A DNA stretch of 43,746 nucleotides, from the NCBI GenBank assembly GCA_027310755.1, contig DAIDAE010000003.1, positions 1-43,746 of the forward strand, in the 5' to 3' direction. A model generated the notes under the pieces. That model worked only from the letters and a program-made list of their open reading frames with translations. It had not been told where the DNA came from and searched no databases. Source of the DNA: Candidatus Micrarchaeaceae archaeon. Its GTDB lineage: Archaea; Micrarchaeota; Micrarchaeia; Micrarchaeales; Micrarchaeaceae. Shown here piece by piece: positions 16,297 to 26,915 of this stretch. A program made the position numbers and the translations under genes. The number at the start of each line of letters is the position of its first letter. The stretch's first letter is position 1.

Positions 16297-17670
16297 ATGA
16301 GGATACAGTCAATCAACCCGGCAACCGAGGAAATAAACGGGGAGTTCGAGACCCTTACCAGGGCCCAGGTCAAGAAGGTTGCCACTGACTCCAGGAAGGC
16401 ATTCCCTTCATGGAAATCCTTGGATGTATCTGAAAGGGCGGCCCTGTTATCCAAACTTTCAGGAATCCTAAAGCAAAAAAGCAAGGAATACGGCAAGCTG
16501 ATCACCCTTGAGATGGGCAAGCCGATAGGGCAAAGCATATCGGAAGTCGAGAAATGCGCATGGACCGCCGAATTTTTTTCCGAGAACGCGGAAAAATGGC
16601 TTGCAGATGAGCCAGTCCAGACCGATTACAAGAAGGCTATCGTGGCCCACCAGCCGCTCGGCGTCATACTCGGCATAATGCCATGGAATTTCCCGTTCTG
16701 GCAGGCGATGAGGTTTGCAATACCTGCTCTTGCTGCGGGCAACACTGCCATACTGCGCCATTCCAATGTATGCCCGATGTCAGCCCTTGCGATCGAGGAG
16801 TCCTTCAGGCTCTCTGGATTCCCTGACGGAGTGTTTCATACGATTGTGAGTGAGCATGATGCCGTTGACATGCTGATCAGGGGAAAGGGATTGGTGGACG
16901 GAGTTTCGCTTACGGGTTCCGTAGCGGCAGGGAAAAGGGTGGGCGCGCTTGCAGGTAAGAACATAAAGAAGCTGGTCCTCGAGCTCGGCGGCAGTGATCC
17001 GTTCATCGTTCTTGACGACGCCGACCTTTTAGTTACGTGTAAAGGCGCCTGCGACGGAAGGATGGTCAACTCCGGACAGAGCTGCATATGCTCAAAAAGA
17101 TTCATAGTTGTCGAGGAGAGAGCCGGGGAGTTTACGGACGGTCTGGTGGAGCAGATGAGGGGCCAGAGGATTGGCGATCCGCTTGATGGAAATACTGCTG
17201 TCGGTCCACTTGCAAGCGCACAGCAGTCGCAGAGCGTGGACAGGCAGGTAAAAGAATCGGTTGTCATGGGCGCAAAGATAATGTGCGGCGGGGAAAAAAA
17301 GCACATCAATGGAAAGGGATTCTTCTATGAGCCGACGGTGCTTGTGGATGTGAAGCCGGGAATGCCGGTTGCAAAAGAGGAGGTGTTCGGTCCTGTCGCA
17401 CCCATCATAATAGTGAAGAATGAGAAAGAGGCGATAAAGCTAGCGAACAGCACCAGATTCGGCCTTGGTGCAAGCGTGTGGACAAGAGACACTGAAAGGG
17501 GAGAGCGTGTTGCGCGCCAGATAGAGTCCGGCCAGGTGTTTGTCAACCATATAGTAGTGTCAGATCCAAGGATTCCTTTTGGGGGAATCAAGGATTCCGG
17601 TGTGGGCAGGGAGCTCTCCAGATATGGAATACTTGAGTTCACCAATACAAAGCCGATTCTGGTGGGCTGA
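16297..17670 (+). CDS. Aldehyde dehydrogenase, succinate-semialdehyde dehydrogenase-like
   Basis: INPATEEINGEFETLTRAQV; GVILGIMPWNFPFWQ; LELGGSDPFIVLDDADL; NSGQSCICSKRF; upstream TATA aagatatataaag. Confidence 0.9.
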   Translation: MRIQSINPATEEINGEFETLTRAQVKKVATDSRKAFPSWKSLDVSERAALLSKLSGILKQKSKEYGKLITLEMGKPIGQSISEVEKCAWTAEFFSENAEKWLADEPVQTDYKKAIVAHQPLGVILGIMPWNFPFWQAMRFAIPALAAGNTAILRHSNVCPMSALAIEESFRLSGFPDGVFHTIVSEHDAVDMLIRGKGLVDGVSLTGSVAAGKRVGALAGKNIKKLVLELGGSDPFIVLDDADLLVTCKGACDGRMVNSGQSCICSKRFIVVEERAGEFTDGLVEQMRGQRIGDPLDGNTAVGPLASAQQSQSVDRQVKESVVMGAKIMCGGEKKHINGKGFFYEPTVLVDVKPGMPVAKEEVFGPVAPIIIVKNEKEAIKLANSTRFGLGASVWTRDTERGERVARQIESGQVFVNHIVVSDPRIPFGGIKDSGVGRELSRYGILEFTNTKPILVG

Positions 17671-17728
17671 GCGTCCGATCATACCCTCTGGGTTTTTCAC
17701 GCCCGCAGAGATTCCAGTCTCTTCCATT

Positions 17729-18844
17729 TCAGCTTACAGCGATTCCATGGAAGTTGTGAATGCTGAAATTCTGTATTATGTGCGGGTAGGAATTGTTTGT
17801 GAAGTTTGCTACAATCACATTTATCCTATTTGTCGAAGGCGAAGTCACGTAGAGGTATCCCCCTGAAGGACTGATTGCCAGGTCCGTCGGATACTGGCCT
17901 ACGCGAATGTCGTATACCGCAGGGTATGGCAATTCAGATAAGATGAGCATGGTCACGGTAGCGCCGCCCGTATCTGCAATAAACGCGGCCTGCCCATCGG
18001 GGCTTATGGTTATATTTGTTGGCTCAGACCCGGCTGTCAGGTTTATTGTTGAAACCAAGGTTTCCGTGCTGGTATTTATAATTGAAATCGAGTCGGATCC
18101 AGAATTTGAGACCAGCAGATAGGCGCCAGAGGGAGTTATTGTCAAGCCCGTCGGATCGACACCGACATTTATCGTGCTTGTCAAATTGGAACCTGCTCCA
18201 TTTACATTTATTACCGTGACCGTATCGCTCCTCGGGTTCGTCACGTATATTATACCGGAAGCAGGGGACGCCACCGCCCTCCATCCCGGAGATGAAAGAT
18301 TGTATGTGCGCACCAAATCGATGCTGGAGTTTAATTCATACAATTCTGGATAGGTTTTGCTTGTTGCGAGCAATCCGGCCACGCCATCCGTAATTAATCC
18401 CGGAGCACCTACTGTTGCAACTCCCCGTACATCATATGTAGTTGTGTTTATGCCGTAGACTGCACCGGTGCTGTCGTCCGCTACAAAAAGGGTCCCATAA
18501 TCCTGTGAAAGTGCAATATTCTGTGGTGAAACGCCGCTCATCGAGAATTGCAGCGTGTTGTACCCTGTAGTGGAATTTAGTATTGTTATATTCGCTCCTG
18601 AGAGAACATAGATCCTTCCGCCAGGCGGCGGCACGGTTTTTTCGATTGGTATGGTCGTGGTCGTTGTTTTCATTATCGTCGTATTTGTTGTGTTTCCATT
18701 GCCATAGATGAATATTGTTGTTGAATTCAGTGTGGAGCTGTTATTTGTGTTCTTGCCTGCGCCAGGCTGACCGAGCGCCATGACTATCAATATGCCCATT
18801 ATTGCGATAACCGCAACTATGAATATTTGTTTTGGTGTAGCCAT
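17729..18844 (-). CDS. YVTN-family beta-propeller surface protein
   Basis: Repeats such as INVGVDPTGLTITPSGAYLLVSNSGSDSISIINTSTETLVSTINL; N-terminal TM. Confidence 0.85.
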   Translation of the reverse strand: MATPKQIFIVAVIAIMGILIVMALGQPGAGKNTNNSSTLNSTTIFIYGNGNTTNTTIMKTTTTTIPIEKTVPPPGGRIYVLSGANITILNSTTGYNTLQFSMSGVSPQNIALSQDYGTLFVADDSTGAVYGINTTTYDVRGVATVGAPGLITDGVAGLLATSKTYPELYELNSSIDLVRTYNLSSPGWRAVASPASGIIYVTNPRSDTVTVINVNGAGSNLTSTINVGVDPTGLTITPSGAYLLVSNSGSDSISIINTSTETLVSTINLTAGSEPTNITISPDGQAAFIADTGGATVTMLILSELPYPAVYDIRVGQYPTDLAISPSGGYLYVTSPSTNRINVIVANFTNNSYPHIIQNFSIHNFHGIAVS

Positions 18845-18859
18845 TTCCCTCAGTACCCT

Positions 18860-19414
18860 TCAAAAGGTGGCATATACGGCGCTAGACATGTAGAGGACGA
18901 ACGCTATGAATATGATGGCCGCGGTTATCAAATAAAGATTCCTGTTTACCGCATAAACTTTTTTCTGCTCCTGCGACATGCTTGTCCTCCTGAAATCACC
19001 CACCTTTATCTCCACGAATGCTATCTCAGCCGCAAGGGATGCCAAGATGAAAACCAGGAAACCATAAAACTGTATGTTCTCGGTCGCAATCTGTATGGTT
19101 GTGGGCTTTGCTATCTGCAGGTTGAAAAAGGCCGCAGAGGTCATGGTTGCCATGTAGCCAACAAGCAGGAGAAAGAAAATCAGCAATCCACCCATCTTGA
19201 AGACATTGTCCCTGAAGACGTAGTAGGGCAGCAGGAAGGAAGTGCCCGCTGGCACAAAGATGAGCATCCATACGAGCAAAAGGCTCTGGTAGTGTGATAT
19301 TGCAGGTAGATCGGCTATTGTAGATCCAACGGCGAATCCGAAGAGTATTAGGAAGCACTGCAGCAGCACTATAAACCCCTTGCTCTGCAGGGGATTATTC
19401 GAATATATAGCCAT
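18860..19414 (-). CDS. Polytopic membrane protein, unknown
   Basis: About five hydrophobic segments. Confidence 0.6.
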   Translation of the reverse strand: MAIYSNNPLQSKGFIVLLQCFLILFGFAVGSTIADLPAISHYQSLLLVWMLIFVPAGTSFLLPYYVFRDNVFKMGGLLIFFLLLVGYMATMTSAAFFNLQIAKPTTIQIATENIQFYGFLVFILASLAAEIAFVEIKVGDFRRTSMSQEQKKVYAVNRNLYLITAAIIFIAFVLYMSSAVYATF

Positions 19415-19535
19415 ACATTATGGATAAAAAACTATAATTTAAATTGCTTTGCATGGGCTTCAATCCCTCCCAGAATCATCGGACATGACGGAGACAAAAA
19501 TTTAAATATGCTCATTACTATTCCCTTCTGTTTAC

Positions 19536-20996
19536 ATGAACAATGTTGAAAAAAGCAAGAATGGTACGCTTGGCCCGGACAAGAAGTTCAAGATGCAAAA
19601 ATCAATGCAACTATTTTCCGACGCGCTCAAGCTCATGCCCGGCGGCGTATCCTCCAATGCAAGGCTCTGGGAGACCGCGGTCTTCTGTCCCATATATACG
19701 CCGTGCACGATTTTTGCAAAAAACGCCAGAGGCTCCTATATTTGGGATGTGGATGGCAACAAGTATGTCGACTACAGGCTCGGTTTCGGTCCAGTAATAC
19801 TCGGGCACGGATATCCGGCGGTTACGAGGGCCGTGTCTGCGGCGGCAAGAAAGGGAACCATTTTTGCGCTGGACAACGAGCTTGAGGTTGACGTTTCACG
19901 GCAGATAATCGACATGGTGCCCTGCGCCGAGCTGGTGCGCTTCTCGGTGACGGGAACTGAAGCCACCATGCATGCGATAAGGGCGGCAAGGGCATACACC
20001 AATAAAGAAGTAATAGTCAAGTTTGAGGGGCATTATCATGGCGGCCATGATTATCTGCTATGGTCGACAAGCCCTCCGTATGATACCAGGGATAGGCCCT
20101 ACAAACAATCGATGGGAATTCCGGGTGCGATCAGGGATCTTGTGATGGTTGAGACCTGGAACAATTTCGAATCCATAGAAAAGACAGTGAAGGCAAACCA
20201 CAAGAAGATTGCTGCAATAATAACCGAACCAATAATGGGCAATGCGGCCGCGATAATGCCGAAGCCGGGATACCTAAAGCATCTCAAGGAGCTCTGCGAC
20301 AGGTACGATATAGTGCTAATATTCGACGAAGTTAAGACGGGATTTAGGGTTGCCAGAGGCGGCGCCCAAGAGTTCTTTGGGGTTACGCCTCATCTTGCGA
20401 CCTTTGCAAAGTCCATGAGCAACGGTTATCCAATATCGGCCATAACGGGTCAGGAAGAAATAATGAAGCTCTTCGGCCCGGGGAAGCATAAGGTCACCCA
20501 GGGAGGCACATACGCGAGCAATCCCCTTTCCCTCACCGCGACGAAGGCGACCCTGGAAGTTTTGAAGAATAGGGAGGTCTATGAGCGCATCAACGTGTTC
20601 GGAAAAAGATTAATGCGCGGGATTGAAAAGGTGCTGGACGGGAACGGCATAGACAACGTTGTACAAGGCCATCCATCAATGTTCCAGTATATAGCCACAA
20701 ACAATAGGGACATAATCTACAATTACAGGGAATTGAAGTCCAACTACCATGCGGACCTGTATGCGAAGGTGCAGTACTGGCTCATGACAAAGGGCGTCCT
20801 TTTGGATGAGGACAATCAGGAGTGCTTCTATGTATGCCTTTCGCATTCAAAGGAGAATGTGCTGAAACCGACCCTTGCCGCATTTGAAACGGCGGTAGAG
20901 AAGGCGCTCAACTCAAAATTCAAGATGCAAAGGTTCAAGTTGCCCGGAACCGAAAAGCTTTTGGCGCCAAGTGGGGGCAATCCCAACATTCCCTGA
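19536..20996 (+). CDS. Class III aminotransferase (glutamate-1-semialdehyde aminomutase-like)
   Basis: LMPGGVSSNARLW...YIWDVDGNKYVDYRLGFGPVILGHGYP...VKFEGHYHGGHDYLL...LIFDEVKTGFRVARGG...TFAKSMSNGYPISAITG. Confidence 0.9.
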   Translation: MNNVEKSKNGTLGPDKKFKMQKSMQLFSDALKLMPGGVSSNARLWETAVFCPIYTPCTIFAKNARGSYIWDVDGNKYVDYRLGFGPVILGHGYPAVTRAVSAAARKGTIFALDNELEVDVSRQIIDMVPCAELVRFSVTGTEATMHAIRAARAYTNKEVIVKFEGHYHGGHDYLLWSTSPPYDTRDRPYKQSMGIPGAIRDLVMVETWNNFESIEKTVKANHKKIAAIITEPIMGNAAAIMPKPGYLKHLKELCDRYDIVLIFDEVKTGFRVARGGAQEFFGVTPHLATFAKSMSNGYPISAITGQEEIMKLFGPGKHKVTQGGTYASNPLSLTATKATLEVLKNREVYERINVFGKRLMRGIEKVLDGNGIDNVVQGHPSMFQYIATNNRDIIYNYRELKSNYHADLYAKVQYWLMTKGVLLDEDNQECFYVCLSHSKENVLKPTLAAFETAVEKALNSKFKMQRFKLPGTEKLLAPSGGNPNIP

Positions 20997-21072
20997 GGGC
21001 AGTCAGGATATGAATGAATTTTCCACAAAAGCCTTAAATATTGTTTGAGTTCCTCCATTTTTGGCGTTGGCG

Positions 21073-21966
21073 ATGTTGGGCACGACCTCCGGGACAAATA
21101 GCGAATTGCTGTCGCAGAGAATCGACAGGCTCACCGCGGAGTCGCACATCCAGGCAAATAAAATGGAGCTGATCGGCCTGGGTGCGAGCGATGACGCGGT
21201 AAGGATTATGCTGGATAAGCCGCAAGTCCTGAAGGTGAACATCGCGGAGTTCGTCCGAAGGAACCCAGAACCAGTTAACAGCACATCCTCCCACGGCATA
21301 CTCGCGCATCTTCTTGCCGTTCACTCCCCGGATTGGGTCAAGAGGAGGCTGCTGGAGATACCGGAAGTGGTCAGGGAGCCAAACCTTATGGGCATAACCA
21401 CCGGCAAACTTGTGCTATACAGCTGCGGGCCGGATCTCAGGCTGGAAATACTTATGCTGCCCGAACTGCGCTCCAGGGTCGGTGAAAGCGAATACCGAAT
21501 AGCAATGCAGATCATAAATGCCCAGGAGAGGGAGGGCATGTACTATATTGCAAGGCAATACAGGCTCCTTTTGACAAAGGATAGGGACGACACCCTGCCG
21601 TCCAGCAAAAAAGACAGCGAGCTCATATGGCACTTCATCAGGGTTGCGCCAAAAGAGGTACTTAAAATATTTGCAGATGAGCTTCCGGTGGAAATGCTGA
21701 AACTGGCGAAGGTAGGATATGTCGGGGTCCAGACCGCTATGCAGGTAGCCACCATCGGCGTGCCATACTGCACCATTGCACCCACAAGATTCACGGTTCT
21801 GGATGCCATGACCAGAAGGTGCATAGAGCTTGACCTCCCGGAAGTTAGGAATGCGTTGGATGAAAGGCTCTGTCGTGCCAATGGCGGCTACGATATTGAG
21901 GAGCCCTCAACAACCGGCAGGGCCCTGGACCTCAGGAAACTGAGGGCGCTAAAATCAGTGAGATGA
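21073..21966 (+). CDS. Uncharacterised helical-repeat protein
   Basis: Open from TTG 21061; ATG at 21073. No recognised motif. Confidence 0.6.
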   Translation: MLGTTSGTNSELLSQRIDRLTAESHIQANKMELIGLGASDDAVRIMLDKPQVLKVNIAEFVRRNPEPVNSTSSHGILAHLLAVHSPDWVKRRLLEIPEVVREPNLMGITTGKLVLYSCGPDLRLEILMLPELRSRVGESEYRIAMQIINAQEREGMYYIARQYRLLLTKDRDDTLPSSKKDSELIWHFIRVAPKEVLKIFADELPVEMLKLAKVGYVGVQTAMQVATIGVPYCTIAPTRFTVLDAMTRRCIELDLPEVRNALDERLCRANGGYDIEEPSTTGRALDLRKLRALKSVR

Positions 21967-22017
21967 ACATTTTGTGCATGAGAAACTCCCGCTCACCACC
22001 TGTCAGGAGGATGATGG

Positions 22018-23175
22018 CTATCCGTTCCGCGTGAAGACCTTCATTCCCCTTTTCTTCAGCGCCCTGAAGAAGAGAGCCGGTCTTATGCATTGCTCCGGCG
22101 TTATTACACCACGTCCAAGCACCTGGCCCCTTGCTATCTCCTGCGCGACCACCGACGGCGGCACGCCGGTGTCCCACGAACCTGCAGGGATGTTATGCCT
22201 TTTGTTGGCAAAGGCCTGGCAGTAAAGTATGAGCCTCTTCCTCCTTCCTCGCGCGATCCCCTTTATTTCCACTCTCAGGAATTCGGTATCGTCCACCTTT
22301 GTCTTTGGGTTTGGCAGGAACCTGTTCAGCAGCGCTATCGAGATTTCGCGCGGAATCACCTTCTTCCTGCCGAGCATTACCTGTTTCTCTGAAGCAAAAC
22401 CCATCTCTATCAGGAATCTTGTCTGCTCTATGAATCTGGGGTCCCAGCCTCCCCTAAAGCTGCATTCCCTTATGCCCTTTTTGCGGAGCACGGATGGCAG
22501 ACTTGCAAGCTCCGAATGTAGCACCGGCCTGCATAGCACCCTGCCCACTGGCTTCGGGAACTCGATATGCCTGGCATCCTCCAGCGGCTTCACAAATTTT
22601 ATCCTCCCCTTCAGCAGCATGGCAGGTTTTTTGGTGAACTCATCGAATACAGTCTGCATCGAATAAGGGACAACGAAGGGCTGTTCGTATTGCGTATAGT
22701 CCTTGTCCGCAAATGCGATGTCCAGAGAATTTATCCTGTCAAATCTCCTCGCCCCGTATTCCGCAAGAACGTTTGTTATCCCAGGAGTAGAGCCGCATCC
22801 GAGCACCGCAACAAGATCCTTTTCCTTAAATTGCCTATGCAGTTTCAACTGCCTTTTTGTCATATGATACAGGCCGCCAAGGTCCACATAATTGACGCCG
22901 TTTGCAAGCGCCTGTCTCATCACTTCGAGGTTGAAATAGTAATTTGTTGCGTTTATCAGCACCGTTGCGCCCTTCAACACACTTCTCATCTGCGCCTTGT
23001 TTGCGGAATTTGCCTGAACCCCCGTAATATTTTTCCTGTGGAATGAGCTAGCAAACTTCACCGCCTTTTCCCTGTCTCTCCCCGCCACAAGCACATCCCC
23101 CCTGAAGGTGGTGGACAGGTCTGTCACTATCACCCTTCCCATTTCGCCATAGCCGCCAAGAACAACTATCCTCAT
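22018..23175 (-). CDS. Saccharopine dehydrogenase-like NAD(P)-binding protein
   Basis: MRIVVLGGYGEMGRVIVTDL...VLVAGRDREKAVKFA...ALANGVNYVDLGGLYHMTKRQLKL. Confidence 0.85.
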   Translation of the reverse strand: MRIVVLGGYGEMGRVIVTDLSTTFRGDVLVAGRDREKAVKFASSFHRKNITGVQANSANKAQMRSVLKGATVLINATNYYFNLEVMRQALANGVNYVDLGGLYHMTKRQLKLHRQFKEKDLVAVLGCGSTPGITNVLAEYGARRFDRINSLDIAFADKDYTQYEQPFVVPYSMQTVFDEFTKKPAMLLKGRIKFVKPLEDARHIEFPKPVGRVLCRPVLHSELASLPSVLRKKGIRECSFRGGWDPRFIEQTRFLIEMGFASEKQVMLGRKKVIPREISIALLNRFLPNPKTKVDDTEFLRVEIKGIARGRRKRLILYCQAFANKRHNIPAGSWDTGVPPSVVAQEIARGQVLGRGVITPEQCIRPALFFRALKKRGMKVFTRNG

Positions 23176-23216
23176 GATGTAGACATGTCTGGGAACGCAT
23201 TAAAATCTTTCCAAGA

Positions 23217-24149
23217 TCAGGAGTAGGGCATTGCGTTATATCCTTTGTCGACAAGGTTTGCAGCCAGGTCCAATCTGTTGGAACCGTACGTAAGCACGTT
23301 TTTTGCGCCGCTTGTATCTATATAATCCATGCACTGCTTGAAATCCGCATGGTCGCTGAGCGGGAACTGGATGTCGGTATTGAACTTCATCATTTTTGCG
23401 AAACCCGTCGCCACGGCCGTATAGACTTTTTTGTTGTAGAGCTCTGAAAGTGTGATTTTCATGTTGTTTAGAAGGCTGTTTTCAACCACGCCAACAAAAT
23501 TTCCTTTCAGAAGTTTGTGGTAATCATCGTTGTTTTCGTATGCCGATGCATAATCGAGTTTTACCCCGTTCTTTTGATAAATTCTGTTGACCCTGCTTAC
23601 CTTCTTGCTGACCACTGGCAATATGCCTTTCTCATTGAGTATGGCGATAAGCTCCTGCGCCTTTCCGAGCGCGTATGTTCCGAAGAGGACTATGCCGTCG
23701 TTGAGCTTTAAGTCGGTCCAGTATTGTATCGCATCTTCAACCTCCGCCCTATCATCGAACGTCACGTCCGGCTGGTAATAAGTGGAATCCATTATGATCG
23801 TATCGGCATTTTCTATCTCAATCTTTTCGCATGTCCTGGATTTTTGCATTTGGAAATCCCCCGTATACACCATTTTGGTGCCTGCATTTTCATCATTTAT
23901 GACTATCTGTTTCGATCCAAGTATGTGCCCCGCATTTATCATCTTCAGGAAATCGGGGGTGCCAACATCCTGCTGCGGCTCTATTTCGTTGATTGCGAGG
24001 AGCAGGTCCTTCGTGGTACCACTGGCAAGCATCCTTTTTGATGATTTGGCCGCAGAGATGTGGTCCGAGTGCGCATGGGAGACAAAATCTATGTTGGATC
24101 CATTTTCACGCCTGTCCAATGAGAGGGAATACTCGCCAATCTGTATCAT
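23217..24149 (-). CDS. Metallo-beta-lactamase fold nuclease/exonuclease-like protein
   Basis: FVSHAHSDHISA; NAGHILGSKQIVI; MVYTGDFQM; FPLSDHADF. Confidence 0.82.
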   Translation of the reverse strand: MIQIGEYSLSLDRRENGSNIDFVSHAHSDHISAAKSSKRMLASGTTKDLLLAINEIEPQQDVGTPDFLKMINAGHILGSKQIVINDENAGTKMVYTGDFQMQKSRTCEKIEIENADTIIMDSTYYQPDVTFDDRAEVEDAIQYWTDLKLNDGIVLFGTYALGKAQELIAILNEKGILPVVSKKVSRVNRIYQKNGVKLDYASAYENNDDYHKLLKGNFVGVVENSLLNNMKITLSELYNKKVYTAVATGFAKMMKFNTDIQFPLSDHADFKQCMDYIDTSGAKNVLTYGSNRLDLAANLVDKGYNAMPYS

Positions 24150-24219
24150 CCAGTCGCCATTACTGCATAGAAAGGAAGTTATTTAAGGGTTAATCTTCAC
24201 TTTACTTTGTTCTGATTGC

Positions 24220-25149
24220 ATGGTGGAGAATGTAATAATAATCGGCTCGGGTCCAGCAGGACTTGGCGCGGCGATTTATACCGCAAGAGAGGACTTCAAG
24301 CCTCTTGTAATCACCGGTGTTCCTGCCGGAGGACAGCTTCTGCTCACAACTAAGGTGGAAAACATACCCGGATTCCCGGACGGCATCGATGGCCCCGAGT
24401 TCATAGACAATATGATAAAGCAGGCAGAAAAGTTCGGGGCGAGGATGGTTAATGAGAATGTAGTGGATATTGATTTCTCATCAAGACCGTACAAAGTAAA
24501 GACAGAGTCGCAGACTTTCGAAACGCATACCATGATCATAGCTACCGGAGCTAATGCAAGGCTGCTGGGAATCCCGTCTGAAATGGAACATATGGGAGTC
24601 GGGGTAAGCACATGTGCGACCTGCGACGGGGCTTTTTTCAGGGGCAAGGATGTAACAGTGGTGGGGGGCGGGGATACCGCGATGGAGGACTCATTGTTTC
24701 TCACCAGATTCTGCCCTACCGTGACAATAGTGCACAGGAGGGGAGAATTCAGGGCCAGCAAGGCCATGCAGCAAAAGGTGCTCTCGAGTCCAAAGATCAA
24801 GGTCGTATGGGATAGCGAAGTGCTGGAGATACAGGGCAAGGAAAAAGAGGGAGGAGTAACTGGTGTCAGGATAAAGAACAACAAAACCGGAGCCGAATCG
24901 GTAATACCATGCAAAGGAGTCTTCATAGCGATAGGCCATGTTCCAAATACAAAGTTCTTGGCCGGAAAACTAAAACTTGACGATCTTGGTTACATAATAA
25001 CAAAAAATGAGGTTCTCACCGATATACCTGGAGTTTTTGTGGCCGGTGACAACCAGGACAGGTATTACAGGCAGGCGGGGACGGCGTCAGCTGCCGGAAT
25101 AAAGGCCGCCCTTAGAGTAAGGGAATACTTCCAAAACCTCTCAAAATAG
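24220..25149 (+). CDS. trxB: Thioredoxin reductase
   Basis: IIGSGPAGLGAAIYTARE; CATCDGAFFRGKDVTVVGGGDTAMEDSLFL; GVFVAGDNQD. Confidence 0.93.
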   Translation: MVENVIIIGSGPAGLGAAIYTAREDFKPLVITGVPAGGQLLLTTKVENIPGFPDGIDGPEFIDNMIKQAEKFGARMVNENVVDIDFSSRPYKVKTESQTFETHTMIIATGANARLLGIPSEMEHMGVGVSTCATCDGAFFRGKDVTVVGGGDTAMEDSLFLTRFCPTVTIVHRRGEFRASKAMQQKVLSSPKIKVVWDSEVLEIQGKEKEGGVTGVRIKNNKTGAESVIPCKGVFIAIGHVPNTKFLAGKLKLDDLGYIITKNEVLTDIPGVFVAGDNQDRYYRQAGTASAAGIKAALRVREYFQNLSK

Positions 25150-26193
25150 CTTTTTCTGGGACTTGGACGGAGTAAAAGTTGAAATTCTCACACCAACCTT
25201 CCTTACCGGACTCATATTGACAAGTTCCCGAATCAACTCGTGGGACATCTTTTTCAGAACCTCCAGAGAGTCGGTGTAGCCGCTAAGGCTTTTCCCCTTT
25301 ATCTTTTCCGTGAAGTCCGGATATCTTGCCTTCACGGTAACGGTTTTGAAGGAGAAACCGTTCTTTAGGACCTCATCGATCACCTCTTCTGAAAGCTCGT
25401 CCAGCATTGCGTCTATCTTTTTCAAATCGTCAGTGCTTGCTTCCAATGTCCTCTCCCTGCCTATCGAAAGTATCTTCCATTGGTCCATCACCTTGCTTTC
25501 ATCCCTCCCATTTGCGAGCGAATGGAGCTCAAGCCCAAATGAGCCTACCGCAGCGGTTAGCGCTATCTTGTTTGCCTGCGCCAGGTCGCCTATGGTCTTT
25601 ATTCCTATTGCATTAAGCCTCTCCGCCGTCTTGTTTCCCACGCCAAGTATCCTCTGGACGTCCTTATCGGCGAGAAATTCCTTCACATTCTCCCTCTTCA
25701 CCACTTTCAAGCCATCTGGTTTTGCGTCATCGCACACCATTTTCGCCAATATTTTGCCATCGCTTATCCCCACCGTGCACGGCAGTCCGATGGCATTGTT
25801 TATCTCGCCCTTTATCCTCTCCCCGAGTGTTTCCGCCTCCTTGTAATCCATCCCGTCAAGGTCCAGGGCTGCCTCATCTATGCTTACCATCTCCATCCTG
25901 AATCCGTACGACTTCAGTTTTTGCATTATTTTTGTGGAGACAGATTCATAGTATTCATGATCGGAAGGCACATAGACGATATCCTTCTTTATCTTGAACG
26001 CCATCATGGTTGGCATGGCGCTTCTTATTCCCGCCCTCTTTGCCATGTAGCTCGCGGTCTCCACCACTCCTTTCATCCTGTTGCCTTCATCATGCGTCCC
26101 TACGATAAACGCCTTGCCCTTTAGCTCCGGTTTCCTCATCTCCTCGCACGAGGCGTAAAATGAATCCATATCCACAAATAATACAAGGCCCAC
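25141..26193 (-). CDS. dinB: DNA polymerase IV (Y family)
   Basis: VLFVDMDSFYASCEEMRKPELKGKAFIVG; VSIDEAALDLDG. Confidence 0.93.
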   Translation of the reverse strand: MGLVLFVDMDSFYASCEEMRKPELKGKAFIVGTHDEGNRMKGVVETASYMAKRAGIRSAMPTMMAFKIKKDIVYVPSDHEYYESVSTKIMQKLKSYGFRMEMVSIDEAALDLDGMDYKEAETLGERIKGEINNAIGLPCTVGISDGKILAKMVCDDAKPDGLKVVKRENVKEFLADKDVQRILGVGNKTAERLNAIGIKTIGDLAQANKIALTAAVGSFGLELHSLANGRDESKVMDQWKILSIGRERTLEASTDDLKKIDAMLDELSEEVIDEVLKNGFSFKTVTVKARYPDFTEKIKGKSLSGYTDSLEVLKKMSHELIRELVNMSPVRKVGVRISTFTPSKSQKKLF

Positions 26194-26201
26194 GAATATC
26201 C

Positions 26202-26897
26202 CTATTTGGGTTTCGTAGCGGTCAATATGAAGGCCACGCTCAGGAAAAGCTTATGCACTTTCATATCGGTGAATCCCGCCCTACTTGCCATTTTTTGCAG
26301 CTTGTCCCTGTCAAATTTCCAGACGGTCGAAACCAAATGTGCATAGGACTTTCTGCTGTACAGCATTCCTACGAACGGTATGAAAATATGGTAGTAAGGC
26401 CAAGAGATTTTGCTGATGGCAGAGTCGGGCCTTGAGACCTCCAGGAACGCAATCGATCCACCGGGTTTCAGCACCCTATACGATTCGTTGAGGAATTTTT
26501 GGAGGTCATCAAAATTTCTGAGCGCGAATCCAGATGTCACAAAATCAAACGAGTTCCCTTTCAGCCCTGTGCTGTGCGCATCCCTGAGCATTAGTTTTAT
26601 ATTTTTAAAGCCATTCCTTCTCACCTTCTGCCTGCCCACATCTAGCATCCTTTTGGTATAGTCTATCCCCACGATCTCGGCCCTTTTGCCTGATATTCTC
26701 GCCTCCTCGGTGATTATTATCGGAATATCGGCCGTTCCAGTTGCCGCATCCAGTATCCTCACGTCTCTTTTGCCGTCGAGACACATCCTCGCAAGTTTCC
26801 TCCTCCATCCAACGTCCATGCCAAGGCTTATTATGCGGTTCACCTTGTCGTAATTGTATGCTATGTCTGAAAAGATCCTCTTATTCTCCTTGCTCAT
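26202..26897 (-). CDS. ubiE: UbiE/MenG-like SAM-dependent methyltransferase
   Basis: IFSDIAYNYDKVNRIISLGMDVGWRRKL; ILDAATGTADIPI; YRVLKPGGSIAFLEVSRP. Confidence 0.9.
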   Translation of the reverse strand: MSKENKRIFSDIAYNYDKVNRIISLGMDVGWRRKLARMCLDGKRDVRILDAATGTADIPIIITEEARISGKRAEIVGIDYTKRMLDVGRQKVRRNGFKNIKLMLRDAHSTGLKGNSFDFVTSGFALRNFDDLQKFLNESYRVLKPGGSIAFLEVSRPDSAISKISWPYYHIFIPFVGMLYSRKSYAHLVSTVWKFDRDKLQKMASRAGFTDMKVHKLFLSVAFILTATKPK

Positions 26898-26915
26898 CCC
26901 AATCCCTCCAAATGC

